A stretch of DNA of 64,000 bases. Origin: Pseudomonas yamanorum (GTDB lineage Bacteria; Pseudomonadota; Gammaproteobacteria; Pseudomonadales; Pseudomonadaceae). Each line of letters begins with the position of its first letter. The stretch's first letter is position 1. This document shows, one piece after another, positions 38,793 to 49,111 of the stretch. The stretch is taken from contig NZ_LT629793.1 in the NCBI RefSeq assembly GCF_900105735.1, positions 3,906,001 to 3,970,000 of the forward strand, in the 5' to 3' direction. The notes below the pieces were generated by a model that saw only the letters and a program-made list of their open reading frames with translations, was not told where the DNA came from and ran no database searches. A program made the position numbers and the translations under genes.

Positions 38793-40234
38793 CAGGCGTC
38801 TCCCCCGAACACGTCCACGTTGCTGAACACACAGGCCGGCGACGCATGGCCGACTCGGATCACCTGGTTGGGTTCGCCCTTGCCGCAGTTAGGCGTGCCC
38901 AGCACCTTGAAGGTGCTGGCGTCGCCAACGGCGCTGAGGTTGCGCCAGAACTGCGCGGAAATCGCCCGGTAGTTGGGGTTCTTCACCACACCTTTGAGCT
39001 CGCCGTTTTCAATCAACTGGCCCCATTCGCAACCGAACTGGAATTTGTTGCGTGCATCGTCAATCGACCAGGATCGGTTGGTGGACATCAGGATGCCATG
39101 CTCGATACCGCCAATCAGTTGCGCCATGTTCTGGTCGCCGGCCTCAATATTCAGGTTGGCCATGCGGTCGATCGGCGCGCGGTTCCAGCTGCAGGCACGG
39201 CTGTTGGCCACGCCTTGCATGCCGGAGCGGTATTGCGACAACGCACCGCCCAACGGCTTGAGCAGCAGGCCTTCGCGGATCAGGAATTGTTTGCTGGCCT
39301 TCGTACCGTCGTCGTCATGCCCGTAGCTGGCGAGCTGCTCGGGAATGTCCGGGTCGAAGGTTACGTTCAGCAGCCTGGAGCCGTATTGCAGGTGGCCGAA
39401 GTCGCTGGCCTTGACGAAGCTGGTGCCGGCGTAATTGCGCTCGTCGCCGAGGATGCGGTCGAGTTCCAGCGGGTGGCCGATGGATTCGTGGATCTGCAGG
39501 ATCATCTGATCGGGCATCAGTAGCAGGTCGCGCGGGCCCTGGGGCGTGTTCGGGGCCAGCAGCAGTTGCAGTGCCTGGTCCGCAATCTGCGGCGCGGCGC
39601 CCACCAAGCCGAAGCGGCTGATCACGTCGAAGCCGCCTTGCTGGCCGAAGTTGGTGCCGCCCAGGGTGCGGGTCTGGCTGTCGTTGCCGTCGTAGGCCGT
39701 GACGTTGACACCCGGGAACACAAACCGCTGGGCCTGGCGCAGTTCGGCGCCGGCGCTGTTGAGGTAGATCTGTTCGACGTGGGTGGTGCCCAGGCTGACT
39801 TCCCAGTTCACCAGGCGCTCGTCCTTGGGCACGGCGGCGGATTCGGCGCCGAGCAGCTGGTAGCAGTCGCGCAGGGACGGGAAGGGCTGGTCGAGGCTCG
39901 GCGACAGGTAGTCGGCGATGTCGCTGGACACCGGCTGGTCGCGCAGGTCGAGCAGGGCGTGGGGCTTGATCAACCGGGCTTGCTGTTCGGCGCGCTCAAG
40001 GGCGGCTTGCAGGCCGGGCAGGGAAATATCGTGGGTGGCGGCATAGGCTTCGACGCCGTTGAGGCGCACGGTAAGCATCGCGCCTTCGTCCTGGCTCAGG
40101 TGTGGCGGCTCGGCGATGTTCTTGCGTACCGACAGGTACTGGCCGGACTCGCGGACATAGCGCAGGGAGAAGAATTCGGCGTTGGTGCGCAGGGCACTGA
40201 ATTGCTTTTTGAGTGTGGCGTGGTGTTCGAACAT
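38792..40234 (-). CDS. TldD-like zinc metalloprotease subunit
   Basis: 480 residues with the TldD zinc site HESIGH (H249, E250, H254) in a LQIHESIGHPLELDRILG context, followed by GTSFVKASDFGHLQYGS and the C-terminal GVVKNPNYRAISAQFWRNL and GTPNCGKGEPNQ, where further zinc ligands including the Cys reside. It forms the catalytic half of the pair with the next gene. Pseudomonas has another, canonical tldD/pmbA elsewhere in the chromosome, so this pair is likely a paralogue with its own peptide substrate. No precursor-peptide gene is evident beside it. Confidence 0.88.
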   Translation of the reverse strand: MFEHHATLKKQFSALRTNAEFFSLRYVRESGQYLSVRKNIAEPPHLSQDEGAMLTVRLNGVEAYAATHDISLPGLQAALERAEQQARLIKPHALLDLRDQPVSSDIADYLSPSLDQPFPSLRDCYQLLGAESAAVPKDERLVNWEVSLGTTHVEQIYLNSAGAELRQAQRFVFPGVNVTAYDGNDSQTRTLGGTNFGQQGGFDVISRFGLVGAAPQIADQALQLLLAPNTPQGPRDLLLMPDQMILQIHESIGHPLELDRILGDERNYAGTSFVKASDFGHLQYGSRLLNVTFDPDIPEQLASYGHDDDGTKASKQFLIREGLLLKPLGGALSQYRSGMQGVANSRACSWNRAPIDRMANLNIEAGDQNMAQLIGGIEHGILMSTNRSWSIDDARNKFQFGCEWGQLIENGELKGVVKNPNYRAISAQFWRNLSAVGDASTFKVLGTPNCGKGEPNQVIRVGHASPACVFSNVDVFGGDA

Positions 40235-40347
40235 GGGGCCTTCCTTGTGGGCGGCTCGGCGCGGGCAGGCAAATAGAGTAGGCCTGGGCTGGGGAGCTGA
40301 TCAAGGAAAGTGTAGGAGAGGGGTTTTGCAGTGTCTGGTCGGGCCTC

Positions 40348-40429
40348 ATCGCGGGCAAGCCCGGCTCCCACATTTGACCGAGTTGTTCTGGCGAACGAGG
40401 TCAAATGTGGGAGCTGGCTTGCCTGCGAT
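40348..40429. repeat. REPIN, hybrid arms
   Basis: Left arm the complement of a CCGGGCTTGCCCGCGAT variant, right arm CTGGCTTGCCTGCGAT. Located between betA and the TldD-like gene. Confidence 0.8.
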
Positions 40430-40450
40430 GCAGGCACCGCGGTGTATCAG

Positions 40451-42154
40451 TTACTGCGCAGTAGGACCTACTTCACGCATCGGCTTGCCACGCACCGGCG
40501 CATCGCCTGCCACGTAGTAATCCGCAGTGCTGCGCGGCAGTGGCTGGCGGCCACGGATCTTGTCGGCGATTTTCTCGGCGATCATGATCGTCGGCGCGTT
40601 CAGGTTGCCGGTGGTGATGATCGGCATGATCGAGGCGTCAACCACGCGCAGACCCTGCATGCCATGCACACGGCCTTCGGCGTCAACCACGGCCATCTCG
40701 TCGGTGCCCATCTTGCACGAGCAGGACGGGTGGAACGCCGTCTCGGCGTGCTCACGGATAAATTTATCCAGTTGCTCGTCGGTCTGTACGTCGATGCCCG
40801 GGCTGATTTCGCGGCCACGGTATTGGTCGAGTGCCGGCTGTTGCATGATTTCACGGGTCAGGCGGATGCCGTCGCGGAATTCCTGCCAGTCCTGTTCGGT
40901 AGACATGTAGTTGAAGAGGATGCTCGGGTATTCCCGTGGGTTCTTCGACTTCAACTGCACGCGACCGCGGCTCGGCGAACGCATGGAGCCCATGTGCGCC
41001 TGGAAACCGTGCTCTTTCACACCGTTGCTGCCGTTGTAGTTAATCGCTACCGGCAGGAAGTGGTACTGGATGTTCGGCCAATCGAAGTCTTCACGGGTAC
41101 GGATGAAACCGCCCGCTTCGAACTGGTTGCTGGCGCCGATGCCGGTGCCGTTGAACAGCCACTCGGCACCAATGGCCGGCTGGTTGTACCAGAGCAGCGC
41201 CGGGTACAGCGAGACCGGTTGGGTGCAGGCGTATTGCAGGTACAGCTCAAGGTGATCCTGCAGGTTTTCGCCGACGCCTGGCAGGTCGTGGACCACCGGG
41301 ATGTCGAGGCTTTCCAGCAGCTTCGCCGGGCCGACGCCGGAACGTTGCAGCAGTTGCGGCGAAGCGATTGCGCCGCTGCACACCAGGACTTCCTTGCGGG
41401 CACGGGCTTCAACGCGTTCTTCAGCAGCACCGATCAGGTAACGCACGCCGACGGCACGCTTGCCTTCGAACAGTACTTTGTCGGTCAGGGCGTGGGTGAC
41501 GATGGTCAGCGTCGAGCGCTTCTTGGCCGTGTCCAGGTAACCGCGAGCGGTGCTGGCGCGACGACCGTTTGGCGTCACGGTACGGTCCATCGGGCCGAAG
41601 CCTTCCTGCTGGTAGCCGTTCAAGTCTTCGGTGCGTGGGTAACCGGCCTGTACGCCTGCTTCAACCATCGCGTGGAACAGCGGGTTGTTGCCGGCTTTTG
41701 GCGTGGTCACGCTGACCGGGCCTTCGCCACCGTGGTAGTCGTTCGGGCCGATATCGCGGGTTTCTGCTTTACGGAAATACGGCAGGCAGTCCAGGTAGGT
41801 CCAGTCTTCCAGGCCCGGCAGTTTCGACCAGTTGTCGTAGTCCATCGCGTTGCCGCGGATGTAGCACATGCCGTTGATCAGCGAAGAACCGCCGAGGCCT
41901 TTGCCGCGACCGCATTCCATCCGGCGACCGTCCATGTGTGGCTCTGGATCGGTTTCGTAGGCCCAGTTGTAGCGGCGGCCTTGCAGCGGGAACGCCAGGG
42001 CGGCTGGCATCTGGGTACGGAAATCAAGACGGTAGTCCGGGCCGCCGGCTTCCAGCAACAGGACGGTGACGCCTTCGTCTTCGGTCAGACGGGTCGCCAG
42101 GGTGTTACCGGCGGAGCCGGCACCCACAATGATGTAGTCGTATTCTTGGGACAT
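40451..42154 (-). CDS. betA: Choline dehydrogenase
   Basis: 567 residues from the ATG at 42154 ([13 protein letters not shown]). GMC oxidoreductase that oxidises choline to betaine aldehyde with FAD on the inner membrane. FAD motif [17 protein letters not shown] at residues 6-22; GMC signature [21 protein letters not shown] near 80; second signature near [16 protein letters not shown] (residue 255); active-site [17 protein letters not shown] near 465 with the catalytic His. Third gene of betIBA; a REPIN lies between betB and betA. Confidence 0.97.
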   Translation of the reverse strand: MSQEYDYIIVGAGSAGNTLATRLTEDEGVTVLLLEAGGPDYRLDFRTQMPAALAFPLQGRRYNWAYETDPEPHMDGRRMECGRGKGLGGSSLINGMCYIRGNAMDYDNWSKLPGLEDWTYLDCLPYFRKAETRDIGPNDYHGGEGPVSVTTPKAGNNPLFHAMVEAGVQAGYPRTEDLNGYQQEGFGPMDRTVTPNGRRASTARGYLDTAKKRSTLTIVTHALTDKVLFEGKRAVGVRYLIGAAEERVEARARKEVLVCSGAIASPQLLQRSGVGPAKLLESLDIPVVHDLPGVGENLQDHLELYLQYACTQPVSLYPALLWYNQPAIGAEWLFNGTGIGASNQFEAGGFIRTREDFDWPNIQYHFLPVAINYNGSNGVKEHGFQAHMGSMRSPSRGRVQLKSKNPREYPSILFNYMSTEQDWQEFRDGIRLTREIMQQPALDQYRGREISPGIDVQTDEQLDKFIREHAETAFHPSCSCKMGTDEMAVVDAEGRVHGMQGLRVVDASIMPIITTGNLNAPTIMIAEKIADKIRGRQPLPRSTADYYVAGDAPVRGKPMREVGPTAQ

Positions 42155-42204
42155 TAAATGCACCCTCATTTAGATATGGTCAGGTCAGGCGAGTGCTTCG
42201 CACT

Positions 42205-42279
42205 CATCGCAGGCAAGCCAGCTCCCACAGTTGACCGGGTTCACACGGTCAAGATGTGGGAGCCGGGCTTGCCCGCGAT
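42205..42279. repeat. REPIN, hybrid arms
   Basis: Left arm the complement of CTGGCTTGCCTGCGAT, right arm the CCGGGCTTGCCCGCGAT variant; inside the betIBA operon between betB and betA. Confidence 0.8.
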
Positions 42280-42311
42280 GGCGGCCTCGCGGGCAATACA
42301 AAACCCAGGGG

Positions 42312-43784
42312 TTAGAACACCGAGGCGTAGTCGCCCAGCTCAACCTGTACCGATTTGATGCGAGTGAAGTTGTTCAGCGAGCTGATCCCGTTTTCACGGC
42401 CAACGCCCGACTGCTTGTAGCCGCCCACCGGCATCTTCGCGTCGGACTCGCCCCAGGCGTTGATCCAGCAGATACCGGCTTCCAGCTGATGAATCACGCG
42501 GTGGGCGCGGTTCAGGTCCTTGGTCACCAAGCCAGCGGCCAGGCCGAAGTCGGTGTCGTTGGCGCGGCGGATCACTTCTTCTTCGGTGTCGTAGGTGAGG
42601 ATGCTCATCACCGGGCCGAAGATTTCTTCACGGACGATGGTCATCTCGTCGGTGCAGTCAGTGAACACGGTCGGGGCCACGTAGGCACCCTTGGCGAATT
42701 CGCCGTCGGTCAGGCGGTCGCCGCCGCACAGCAGGCGCGCGCCTTGCTCTTTACCTTTGGCGATGTAGCCGAGCACGCTTTCCATGTGGGCGAAGCTGAC
42801 CAGCGGGCCGAAGTTGGTGTTTTCATCTTCCGGGTTGCCGATGCGGATGCGGGCAACGCGCTCGGCGATCTTGGCTTCGAACGCGCCTTTGAGGGCGGTC
42901 GGAACGAATACGCGAGTGCCGTTGGTGCAGACCTGGCCCGAGCTGTAGAAGTTGGCCATCATCGCGATATCGGCGGCGCGGTCGAGGTCGGCGTCGTCGA
43001 AAATGATCAGCGGGGATTTGCCGCCCAGTTCCATGGTGACTTCTTTGAGCGAGGAGCTCGAAGCGCTGGCCATGACTTTCTTGCCGGTGTCGGTGCCGCC
43101 GGTGAAAGAGACTTTCTCGATGCGCGGGTGCTCGGTCAGCCAGGTGCCGACTTCACGGCCGCTGCCGGTCAGAACGTTGAACACACCATCCGGAACGCCG
43201 GCTGCGGTGTAGATTTCAGCCAGTTTCAGGGTGGTCAGCGAGGTGACTTCGCTTGGCTTGAAGATCATCGCGTTACCGGCCGCCAGGGCAGGTGCGGATT
43301 TCCACAGGGCGATCTGGATCGGGTAGTTCCACGCGCCGATACCGGCCACGACGCCCAGCGGCTCGCGACGGGTGTAGACGAACGAGGTGTCACGCAGCGG
43401 GATCTGCTCGCCTTCGATGGCGGGCACCAGGCCTGCGTAGTATTCCAGCACGTCGGCGCCGGTGACGATGTCGACGTATTGGGTTTCGGAGTACGGCTTG
43501 CCGGTGTCCAGAGTTTCCAGGGCGGCCAGCTCATCGTTGCGCTCGCGCAGGATGTCGACGGCGCGACGCAGGATGCGCGAACGCTCCATGGCAGTCATGG
43601 CGGCCCAGATTTTCTGGCCCTTTTCGGCGCTGACTACAGCGCGCTCAACGTCTTCTTTAGTGGCGCGTTGCACATTGGCGAGAACTTCACCGTTAGCCGG
43701 GTTGATGGCTTCGAAAGTGGCATCGCTGCCAGCGTCGGAGTAGCCGCCGTCAATGTAGAGTTTTTGCAGTTCGAAACGGGCCAT
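42312..43784 (-). CDS. betB: Betaine aldehyde dehydrogenase
   Basis: 490 residues, NAD(P)+-dependent aldehyde dehydrogenase that converts betaine aldehyde to glycine betaine. Seen are [20 protein letters not shown] near 152, [33 protein letters not shown] with the catalytic Glu near 252, and the catalytic Cys in [13 protein letters not shown] near 286; the C-terminus is GDYASVF. K+-site and sequence match the Pseudomonas BetB type. Between betI and betA in one operon. Confidence 0.97.
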   Translation of the reverse strand: MARFELQKLYIDGGYSDAGSDATFEAINPANGEVLANVQRATKEDVERAVVSAEKGQKIWAAMTAMERSRILRRAVDILRERNDELAALETLDTGKPYSETQYVDIVTGADVLEYYAGLVPAIEGEQIPLRDTSFVYTRREPLGVVAGIGAWNYPIQIALWKSAPALAAGNAMIFKPSEVTSLTTLKLAEIYTAAGVPDGVFNVLTGSGREVGTWLTEHPRIEKVSFTGGTDTGKKVMASASSSSLKEVTMELGGKSPLIIFDDADLDRAADIAMMANFYSSGQVCTNGTRVFVPTALKGAFEAKIAERVARIRIGNPEDENTNFGPLVSFAHMESVLGYIAKGKEQGARLLCGGDRLTDGEFAKGAYVAPTVFTDCTDEMTIVREEIFGPVMSILTYDTEEEVIRRANDTDFGLAAGLVTKDLNRAHRVIHQLEAGICWINAWGESDAKMPVGGYKQSGVGRENGISSLNNFTRIKSVQVELGDYASVF

Positions 43785-43845
43785 AAAGTCCTCGCAAGTG
43801 CATAAGTGGTTGGCGCGGTTCGGGAGTTGAGCGGTTATGTGTGCT

Positions 43846-44439
43846 CTAACTCACCTGCTTGGCCAATTGGAAATCCATGTATTCGTAAGCGATCCGTTGC
43901 GCCTGCTCCGTGTCGAAAGCGTCTCCCGACAGGGCACCGCGCAACCACAAACCGTCGATCAGGGCCGCCAGGCCTCGGGCTGCGCTGCGTGCCTCGGACA
44001 ACGGCAACGCTCGGCGGAACTGGCAACACAGGTTGGAATACAGACGGTGATCGTTGATCCGCTGCAACCTGTGCAATGACGGGTGGTGCATGCTGGTGGC
44101 CCAGAAGGCCAGCCAGGTTTTCATAGCCGGGCCGTTGACTTGGCTGGCGTCGAAGTTGCCTTCGATGATCACCTGAAGATGAGCCCGCGGGCTGTCATCT
44201 TTCAGCGCCAACCGGCGCTCGGTGACGTTCTCGATCAGGACGTTCATCAGGTACCGCATCGTGGCGGCGATCAGGCCATTCTTGTCCTGAAAGTAGTGAC
44301 TGATGATGCCATTCGAGACACCGGCCAGACGGGCGATCAGCGCAATGCTGGCATCCCCCATTCCGACCTGATCGACCGCAGTCAATGTGGCTTCGATCAA
44401 CTGCTGGCGGCGTATGGGTTGCATACCGACCTTGGGCAT
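43846..44439 (-). CDS. betI: TetR-family choline-responsive repressor BetI
   Basis: 197 residues. N-terminal TetR helix-turn-helix: [48 protein letters not shown] (residues 9-56), the BetI signature; the C-terminal part is the choline-sensing helical domain. It represses betIBA and betT and is relieved by choline. First gene of the operon; its probable operator is the palindrome at 44510-44529 in the space shared with betT. Confidence 0.96.
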   Translation of the reverse strand: MPKVGMQPIRRQQLIEATLTAVDQVGMGDASIALIARLAGVSNGIISHYFQDKNGLIAATMRYLMNVLIENVTERRLALKDDSPRAHLQVIIEGNFDASQVNGPAMKTWLAFWATSMHHPSLHRLQRINDHRLYSNLCCQFRRALPLSEARSAARGLAALIDGLWLRGALSGDAFDTEQAQRIAYEYMDFQLAKQVS

Positions 44440-44757
44440 CGTGCACCTCTCCTTAGGCCTGCCAACGGGCGATAAACGTCCGTCGGCTTATGGGCCAGTC
44501 TATTTTGTTTTGATTGAACGTTCAATCAACAAAGAATAAGATCTGCGACAAATGGTCGCTGCCTACAGGTATTTCCTACGTGCATGTGGCGCCACCTGAC
44601 ATCGGGAAACCCCATGAAACAGCCCGGCACAGCGGTTCGCCGGGGTTCATGGTTTTTCGGGGTGTCTTTATACACCCGTCCGTCGACTGCCGAAAAATCG
44701 ATGGCTCGGGTCATGCGTTGCCTTGTGTTTCTCTGCACTGCCCGGAGCATCTGTGCC
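44440..44757. other. 318-base divergent promoter region of betIBA and betT
   Basis: Contains the BetI-type palindrome 71 bases from betI. The remaining 230 bases on the betT side form a leader with several in-frame ATG codons that lie outside BetT homology; nothing else stands out. Confidence 0.5.
44510..44529. promoter_or_regulatory. BetI operator palindrome
   Basis: A perfect 20-base palindrome with half-site TTGATTGAAC, between the divergent betI and betT. Position and symmetry match the operator known for BetI. Confidence 0.8.
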
Positions 44758-46749
44758 ATGAGTTCTGCCTCTCTTATAAAGACCCCGCCGGAAAAGGTGC
44801 GGGTCAACGGTTGGGTGTTCTACACCTCCACCGCGCTGATTCTGTTGTTGACCGCGATTCTGATCATCGCCCCGCAGGAAGCCGGCAGGATGCTCGGTGT
44901 GGCCCAAGCCTGGTTGTCGAAAAGCTTTGGCTGGTACTACATGGTCGTGATCGCCGCCTACCTGGTGTTTGTGGTGGGCCTGGCGTTTTCGTCCTACGGA
45001 AAATTGAAACTGGGCAGCAAGGACGACACCCCGGACTTCAGCTACGGCGCCTGGGCCGGCATGCTCTTCTCGTCGGGCATCGGCATCTCGCTGCTGTACT
45101 TCGGCGCGTCCGAGCCGCTGGACCACTACTTCAACCCGCCTGAAGGCGCGTCGGCCACCGGCGAAGCCGCACGGCAGGCCTTGCAGTTGACGTTCCTGCA
45201 CTGGGGCCTGCACGGCTGGGCGATCTACGCACTGGTCGGCCTGGCCGTGGCGTACTTTGCCTACCGTCATAACCAGCCGCTGGCCTTGCGTTCGGCGCTG
45301 TACCCGCTGGTGGGCGAGCGTTGGGTCAAAGGTGCGGCCGGTCACGCGGTGGACGGCTTCGGCATGTTCGTCACGCTGCTGGGCCTGGTGACGAACCTGG
45401 GGATTGGTTCGATGCAAGTGTCGTCCGGGCTGGAAAACCTGTTCGGCATGGAGCACAGCAACACCAACCTGCTGATCGTGATCATCGTGATGAGCACCGT
45501 GGCGACCATCGCTGCCGTGTCGGGTGTGGAGAACGGCATTCGCCGCCTGTCCAACCTGAACATCGTGCTGTTCAGCGGCCTGCTGATTTTTGTATTGCTG
45601 TTTGGCCCGACTTTGCACCTGCTCAACGGCTTCGTGCAGAACATCGGCGACTACATGAACGGCATCGTGCTGAAGACCTTCGACCTGTACGTGTACGAAG
45701 GCGACGCCGACAAGACCGAGCGCTGGATGGGCCTGTGGACCCTGTTCTACTGGGCCTGGTGGATTTCCTGGGCGCCATTCGTGGGCATGTTCATCGCGCG
45801 TATTTCCCGTGGCCGCACCGTGCGTGAACTGGTGGCCGGCGTGCTGCTGATCCCGCTGGGCTTCACCCTGGCATGGCTGTCGATCTTCGGTAACTCGGCC
45901 CTGGACCTGGTGGTCAACCATGGCGCGGTGGAGTTGGGCAAGACCGCACTGGAACAGCCGTCCATGGCGATCTACCAACTGCTTGAGCATTACCCGGCGT
46001 CGAAAATCGTCATCGGTGTGTCGATCTTTGTGGGCTTCGTACTCTTCCTGACCCCGGCGGATTCCGGCGCGGTGATGATGGCGAACCTGTCCTGCAAAGG
46101 CGGCAATGTTGACGAAGATGCGCCCCACTGGTTGCGGATCTTCTGGTCGGCGGTGATCACCCTGGTGACCATCGGCCTGTTGTTCGCCGGTAACTTCGAA
46201 GCCATGCAAACCATGGTGGTGCTGGCCGGCCTGCCATTCTCGGTGGTGCTGATCCTGTTCATGTTCGGCCTGCACAAGGCAATGCGCCAGGACGTGGCGA
46301 TCGAGCTGGAGCAGGCGCAATTGGCTGAACGTGGTCGGCGTGGTTTCAGCGAGCGTTTGACGGCCCTGGACCTGCAACCGAGCCAGGGTACCGTGCAACG
46401 CTTTATGGACAAGCACGTCACGCCGGCGCTGGAAGAGGCAGCGACTGCGTTGCGTGATCAGGGGCTGGAAGTGCAGACCCTGCTGGGCAAATCCAAGCGC
46501 TGCATTGGTGTGCGCATCGAGATGGAAGAGGGTAATCCGTTTGTCTACGAGGTGAGCCTGGATGCTTATTCGTCGGCACCGAACGACTTGCCCGAGGAAG
46601 AGCGCACGCGCTACTACCGCGCCGAGGTTTACCTGCACAACGGGCCTCAAGAGTACGACCTGATGGGCTTTGCCCAGGAACAGATCACCCGGGACGTGCT
46701 CGATCAGTTTGAAAGCCATCGGCAGCTCCTTGGCCGTGTCTATAGCTAA
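44758..46749 (+). CDS. betT: Choline transporter BetT, BCCT family
   Basis: 663 residues from the ATG at 44758 ([18 protein letters not shown]). Twelve membrane segments with the BCCT core: [34 protein letters not shown] near 95 and the aromatic box [31 protein letters not shown] near 328-358. The long C-terminal cytoplasmic tail (about residues 520-663) is the osmosensing tail of BetT-type carriers. Takes up choline with protons or sodium for oxidation by BetA and BetB. Divergent from betI. Confidence 0.96.
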   Translation: MSSASLIKTPPEKVRVNGWVFYTSTALILLLTAILIIAPQEAGRMLGVAQAWLSKSFGWYYMVVIAAYLVFVVGLAFSSYGKLKLGSKDDTPDFSYGAWAGMLFSSGIGISLLYFGASEPLDHYFNPPEGASATGEAARQALQLTFLHWGLHGWAIYALVGLAVAYFAYRHNQPLALRSALYPLVGERWVKGAAGHAVDGFGMFVTLLGLVTNLGIGSMQVSSGLENLFGMEHSNTNLLIVIIVMSTVATIAAVSGVENGIRRLSNLNIVLFSGLLIFVLLFGPTLHLLNGFVQNIGDYMNGIVLKTFDLYVYEGDADKTERWMGLWTLFYWAWWISWAPFVGMFIARISRGRTVRELVAGVLLIPLGFTLAWLSIFGNSALDLVVNHGAVELGKTALEQPSMAIYQLLEHYPASKIVIGVSIFVGFVLFLTPADSGAVMMANLSCKGGNVDEDAPHWLRIFWSAVITLVTIGLLFAGNFEAMQTMVVLAGLPFSVVLILFMFGLHKAMRQDVAIELEQAQLAERGRRGFSERLTALDLQPSQGTVQRFMDKHVTPALEEAATALRDQGLEVQTLLGKSKRCIGVRIEMEEGNPFVYEVSLDAYSSAPNDLPEEERTRYYRAEVYLHNGPQEYDLMGFAQEQITRDVLDQFESHRQLLGRVYS

Positions 46750-46763
46750 GAGTGGGTGGTGAT

Positions 46764-46876
46764 GATCGTTCCCACGCTCCGCGTGGGAACGCATCCTGTG
46801 ACGCTCCGCGTCACGATTTCAAGAGCGGACGCAGAGCGTCCATGGCGGCATTCCCACGCAGAGCGTGGGAACGATC
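46764..46876. repeat. Composite palindromic repeat (TTCCCACGC / GCGTGGGAA family)
   Basis: The outer 16-base arms GATCGTTCCCACGCTC and GAGCGTGGGAACGATC are perfect inverse copies. Inside are further small hairpins (GTGACGC/GCGTCAC; GGACGC/GCGTCC). A Pseudomonas intergenic repeat distinct from the REPINs in this window, placed between the convergent betT and cbcV. Confidence 0.75.
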
Positions 46877-46927
46877 AATGCGGCGCCTTCACTGGCGCCG
46901 CTGTTCCAAGGTTGGAATGGGGTCAAA

Positions 46928-46999
46928 TGTGGGAGCTGGCTTGCCTGCTATAGCAGTGGTGAATTCACTGCAGCTATCGCAGGCAAGCCAGCTCCCACA
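46928..46999. repeat. REPIN, both arms CTGGCTTGCCTGC type
   Basis: Opposed REP copies directly after the composite repeat and before the end of cbcV; the left core ends GCTAT instead of GCGAT. Confidence 0.8.
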
Positions 47000-47023
47000 T
47001 TGACCCATTTCCTTCAGGAGGAT

Positions 47024-48202
47024 CTACCCCAGGTTCTTGCCCAGCAGCGCGTGATACAACTCGCTGTCACCCAAAATCCCCACCACCTTGTTGTTGTCCT
47101 GCAGCACCAGCTTGTTGCCTGTCTGATAGCGAATCTGCAACGCCTCACGCATCCCGATATTGGAATCCACCAACGTCGGCATCCGCCCCAAACCTTCCAC
47201 GGCTTGCCCCGGTGCCCAGTTCTGCAGGTTCAGCACCGAGCCGTTCTGCCGTGCGCCCTTGATGGTGTTGCCTTCGGCCAGGTCCAGCCACGAGTCGCCA
47301 CCCGGGTCCAGGCTGATGGAGCCGTTGACGTGGGTGCAGTTGTCCACCGTGCGCATCAGGCTGCGGCCACACAGCACATTCAGCGGGTTGGTGTGGGCCA
47401 CGAAGGTCCGCACATAGTCATCCGCCGGGTTCAGCACGATCTCTTCCGGCACGCTGTACTGGATGATCCGGCCGTCTTTCATGATCGCGATGCGGCTGCC
47501 GAGTTTCAGCGCCTCATCCAGGTCGTGGCTTACAAATACGATGGTCTTGCTCAGCTTGCGTTGCAGCTCCAGCAACTCATCCTGCAAGCCCTGGCGGATC
47601 AGCGGGTCGAGTGCGGAGAAGGGTTCGTCCATCAGCAGGATATCGGCGTCCATCGCCAACGCCCGGGCCAGGCCGACACGCTGCTGCATGCCACCGGAAA
47701 GCTCGTCTGGCTTCTTGTTGCGCCACTGCGACAGGCCCACCAATTCCAGCTTGTCATCCACCAGCTTGCGCCGTTCTTTCTCCGGACGGCCCTGCATCTC
47801 CAGGCCGAAGCTGATGTTTTCACGCACCGTCAGCCAAGGCATCAGGGCAAATTTCTGGAAGACCATGGCGATGCGCTGGGTGCGCATCATTTTCAGCTCG
47901 GCGGGGGTGCAGGAAGCGATGTCGATCTGCCGACCTTCATGCTCCACAAACAGCTTGCCGCGGCTGACGGTGTTCAAGCCATTGATGCAGCGCAGCAAGC
48001 TCGACTTGCCCGAGCCGGACAGGCCCATCAGCACGCAGATCTCGCCTTTCTCGACATCCAGGCTGGCGTTTTCGACGCCGACAATCTGCCCGGTCTTTTT
48101 CAGGATCTCGTTGCGCGTCATGCCCTGGTCCAGCAGCTTGAGCGCCTCGCGTGGGTCTTTGGAGAAGATCACGTCGACATTTTCGAATCGGATAATGCTC
48201 AT
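47024..48202 (-). CDS. cbcV: Choline/betaine ABC transporter ATPase
   Basis: 392 residues. ABC ATPase of the OpuAA/ProV type: Walker A GLSGSGKSS near 59, signature LSGGMQQRVGLARAL near 166, Walker B ILLMDEPFSALDP near 187. The last 110 residues form a CBS-domain-like tail, as in osmoregulated betaine importers (NSVLNLQNWAPG ... VVGILGDSELYHALL). Energises uptake through CbcW with binding protein CbcX. The start overlaps the cbcW stop by four bases (ATGA), showing translational coupling. Confidence 0.94.
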   Translation of the reverse strand: MSIIRFENVDVIFSKDPREALKLLDQGMTRNEILKKTGQIVGVENASLDVEKGEICVLMGLSGSGKSSLLRCINGLNTVSRGKLFVEHEGRQIDIASCTPAELKMMRTQRIAMVFQKFALMPWLTVRENISFGLEMQGRPEKERRKLVDDKLELVGLSQWRNKKPDELSGGMQQRVGLARALAMDADILLMDEPFSALDPLIRQGLQDELLELQRKLSKTIVFVSHDLDEALKLGSRIAIMKDGRIIQYSVPEEIVLNPADDYVRTFVAHTNPLNVLCGRSLMRTVDNCTHVNGSISLDPGGDSWLDLAEGNTIKGARQNGSVLNLQNWAPGQAVEGLGRMPTLVDSNIGMREALQIRYQTGNKLVLQDNNKVVGILGDSELYHALLGKNLG

Positions 48203-49044
48203 GCATCACCCCCTACTTTGGCGTCGGGTTGTTTGCAGATGCGGTCGAGCATGATGGCCAGCAGTACGATCGCCAGGCCCGCTTCAAAGCCCAGGGCGAT
48301 GTCGGCGGTGTTCAGTGCGTTGACCACCGGTTTGCCGAGGCCGTCGGCGCCCACCAGGGCTGCGATAACCACCATCGACAACGACAGCATGATGCATTGG
48401 GTAATGCCGGCGGCGATGCTCGGCATGGCGTGGGGCAGTTCAATCCGCGAAAGCAACTGACGGCGCGAGCAGCCAAAGGCCTTGCCGGCGTCCATCAACT
48501 CTTGCGGCACATCACGGATACCCAGGTAAGTCAGACGGATAGGCGCGGCAATCGCAAACACCACCGTGGAAATCAGCCCGGGCACCACACCCAGCCCGAA
48601 GAGGGTCAGGGTAGGGATGAGGTAGACGAAGGTCGGTACGGTCTGCATCAGATCGAGCACCGGCCGCATCAGGGTGTAGAACATCGGTTTGTGCGCGGCA
48701 ACAATGCCCAGCGGCACGCCGATCACCACGCAGACCAGGGTGGCGAACAGCACCTGCGCCAGGGTCTCCATGGTTTCCTGCCAGTACCCCAGGTTCAGGA
48801 TCAGCAGGAAGGAGGCGATGACAAACACTGTCAGGCCCCATTTGCGTTGAATGAAATGAGCGAGCAGCGCAATCAGACCGATCAATGCCAGTGGATTGAA
48901 CCAGGTCAGCGCGAACGTCACGCCGTGGATCATCGTTTCCAGGGTCGATGCGATTGCGTCGAAGTAGGCGGCCCCGTGTTGGGTCAACCATTCAACGAAG
49001 GCAGCGATGTACTGGCCTAGCGGGATTTTATGTTCAGTCAGCAT
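48199..49044 (-). CDS. cbcW: Choline/betaine ABC transporter permease
   Basis: 281 residues from the ATG at 49044. Six membrane segments of the ProW/OpuAB family. The binding-protein-dependent signature EAA loop is IRDVPQELMDAGKAFGCSRRQLLSRIELPHAMPSIAAGITQ (near residues 170-210). Second gene of cbcXWV; its stop overlaps cbcV and its start is 67 bases after the cbcX stop. Confidence 0.94.
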   Translation of the reverse strand: MLTEHKIPLGQYIAAFVEWLTQHGAAYFDAIASTLETMIHGVTFALTWFNPLALIGLIALLAHFIQRKWGLTVFVIASFLLILNLGYWQETMETLAQVLFATLVCVVIGVPLGIVAAHKPMFYTLMRPVLDLMQTVPTFVYLIPTLTLFGLGVVPGLISTVVFAIAAPIRLTYLGIRDVPQELMDAGKAFGCSRRQLLSRIELPHAMPSIAAGITQCIMLSLSMVVIAALVGADGLGKPVVNALNTADIALGFEAGLAIVLLAIMLDRICKQPDAKVGGDA

Positions 49045-49111
49045 GGTAGTGAATGTCCACATGCGAAGAGGAAAAACATCCCGGGCCAGCGTGCCGGCCC
49101 GGGGTCAGCAC

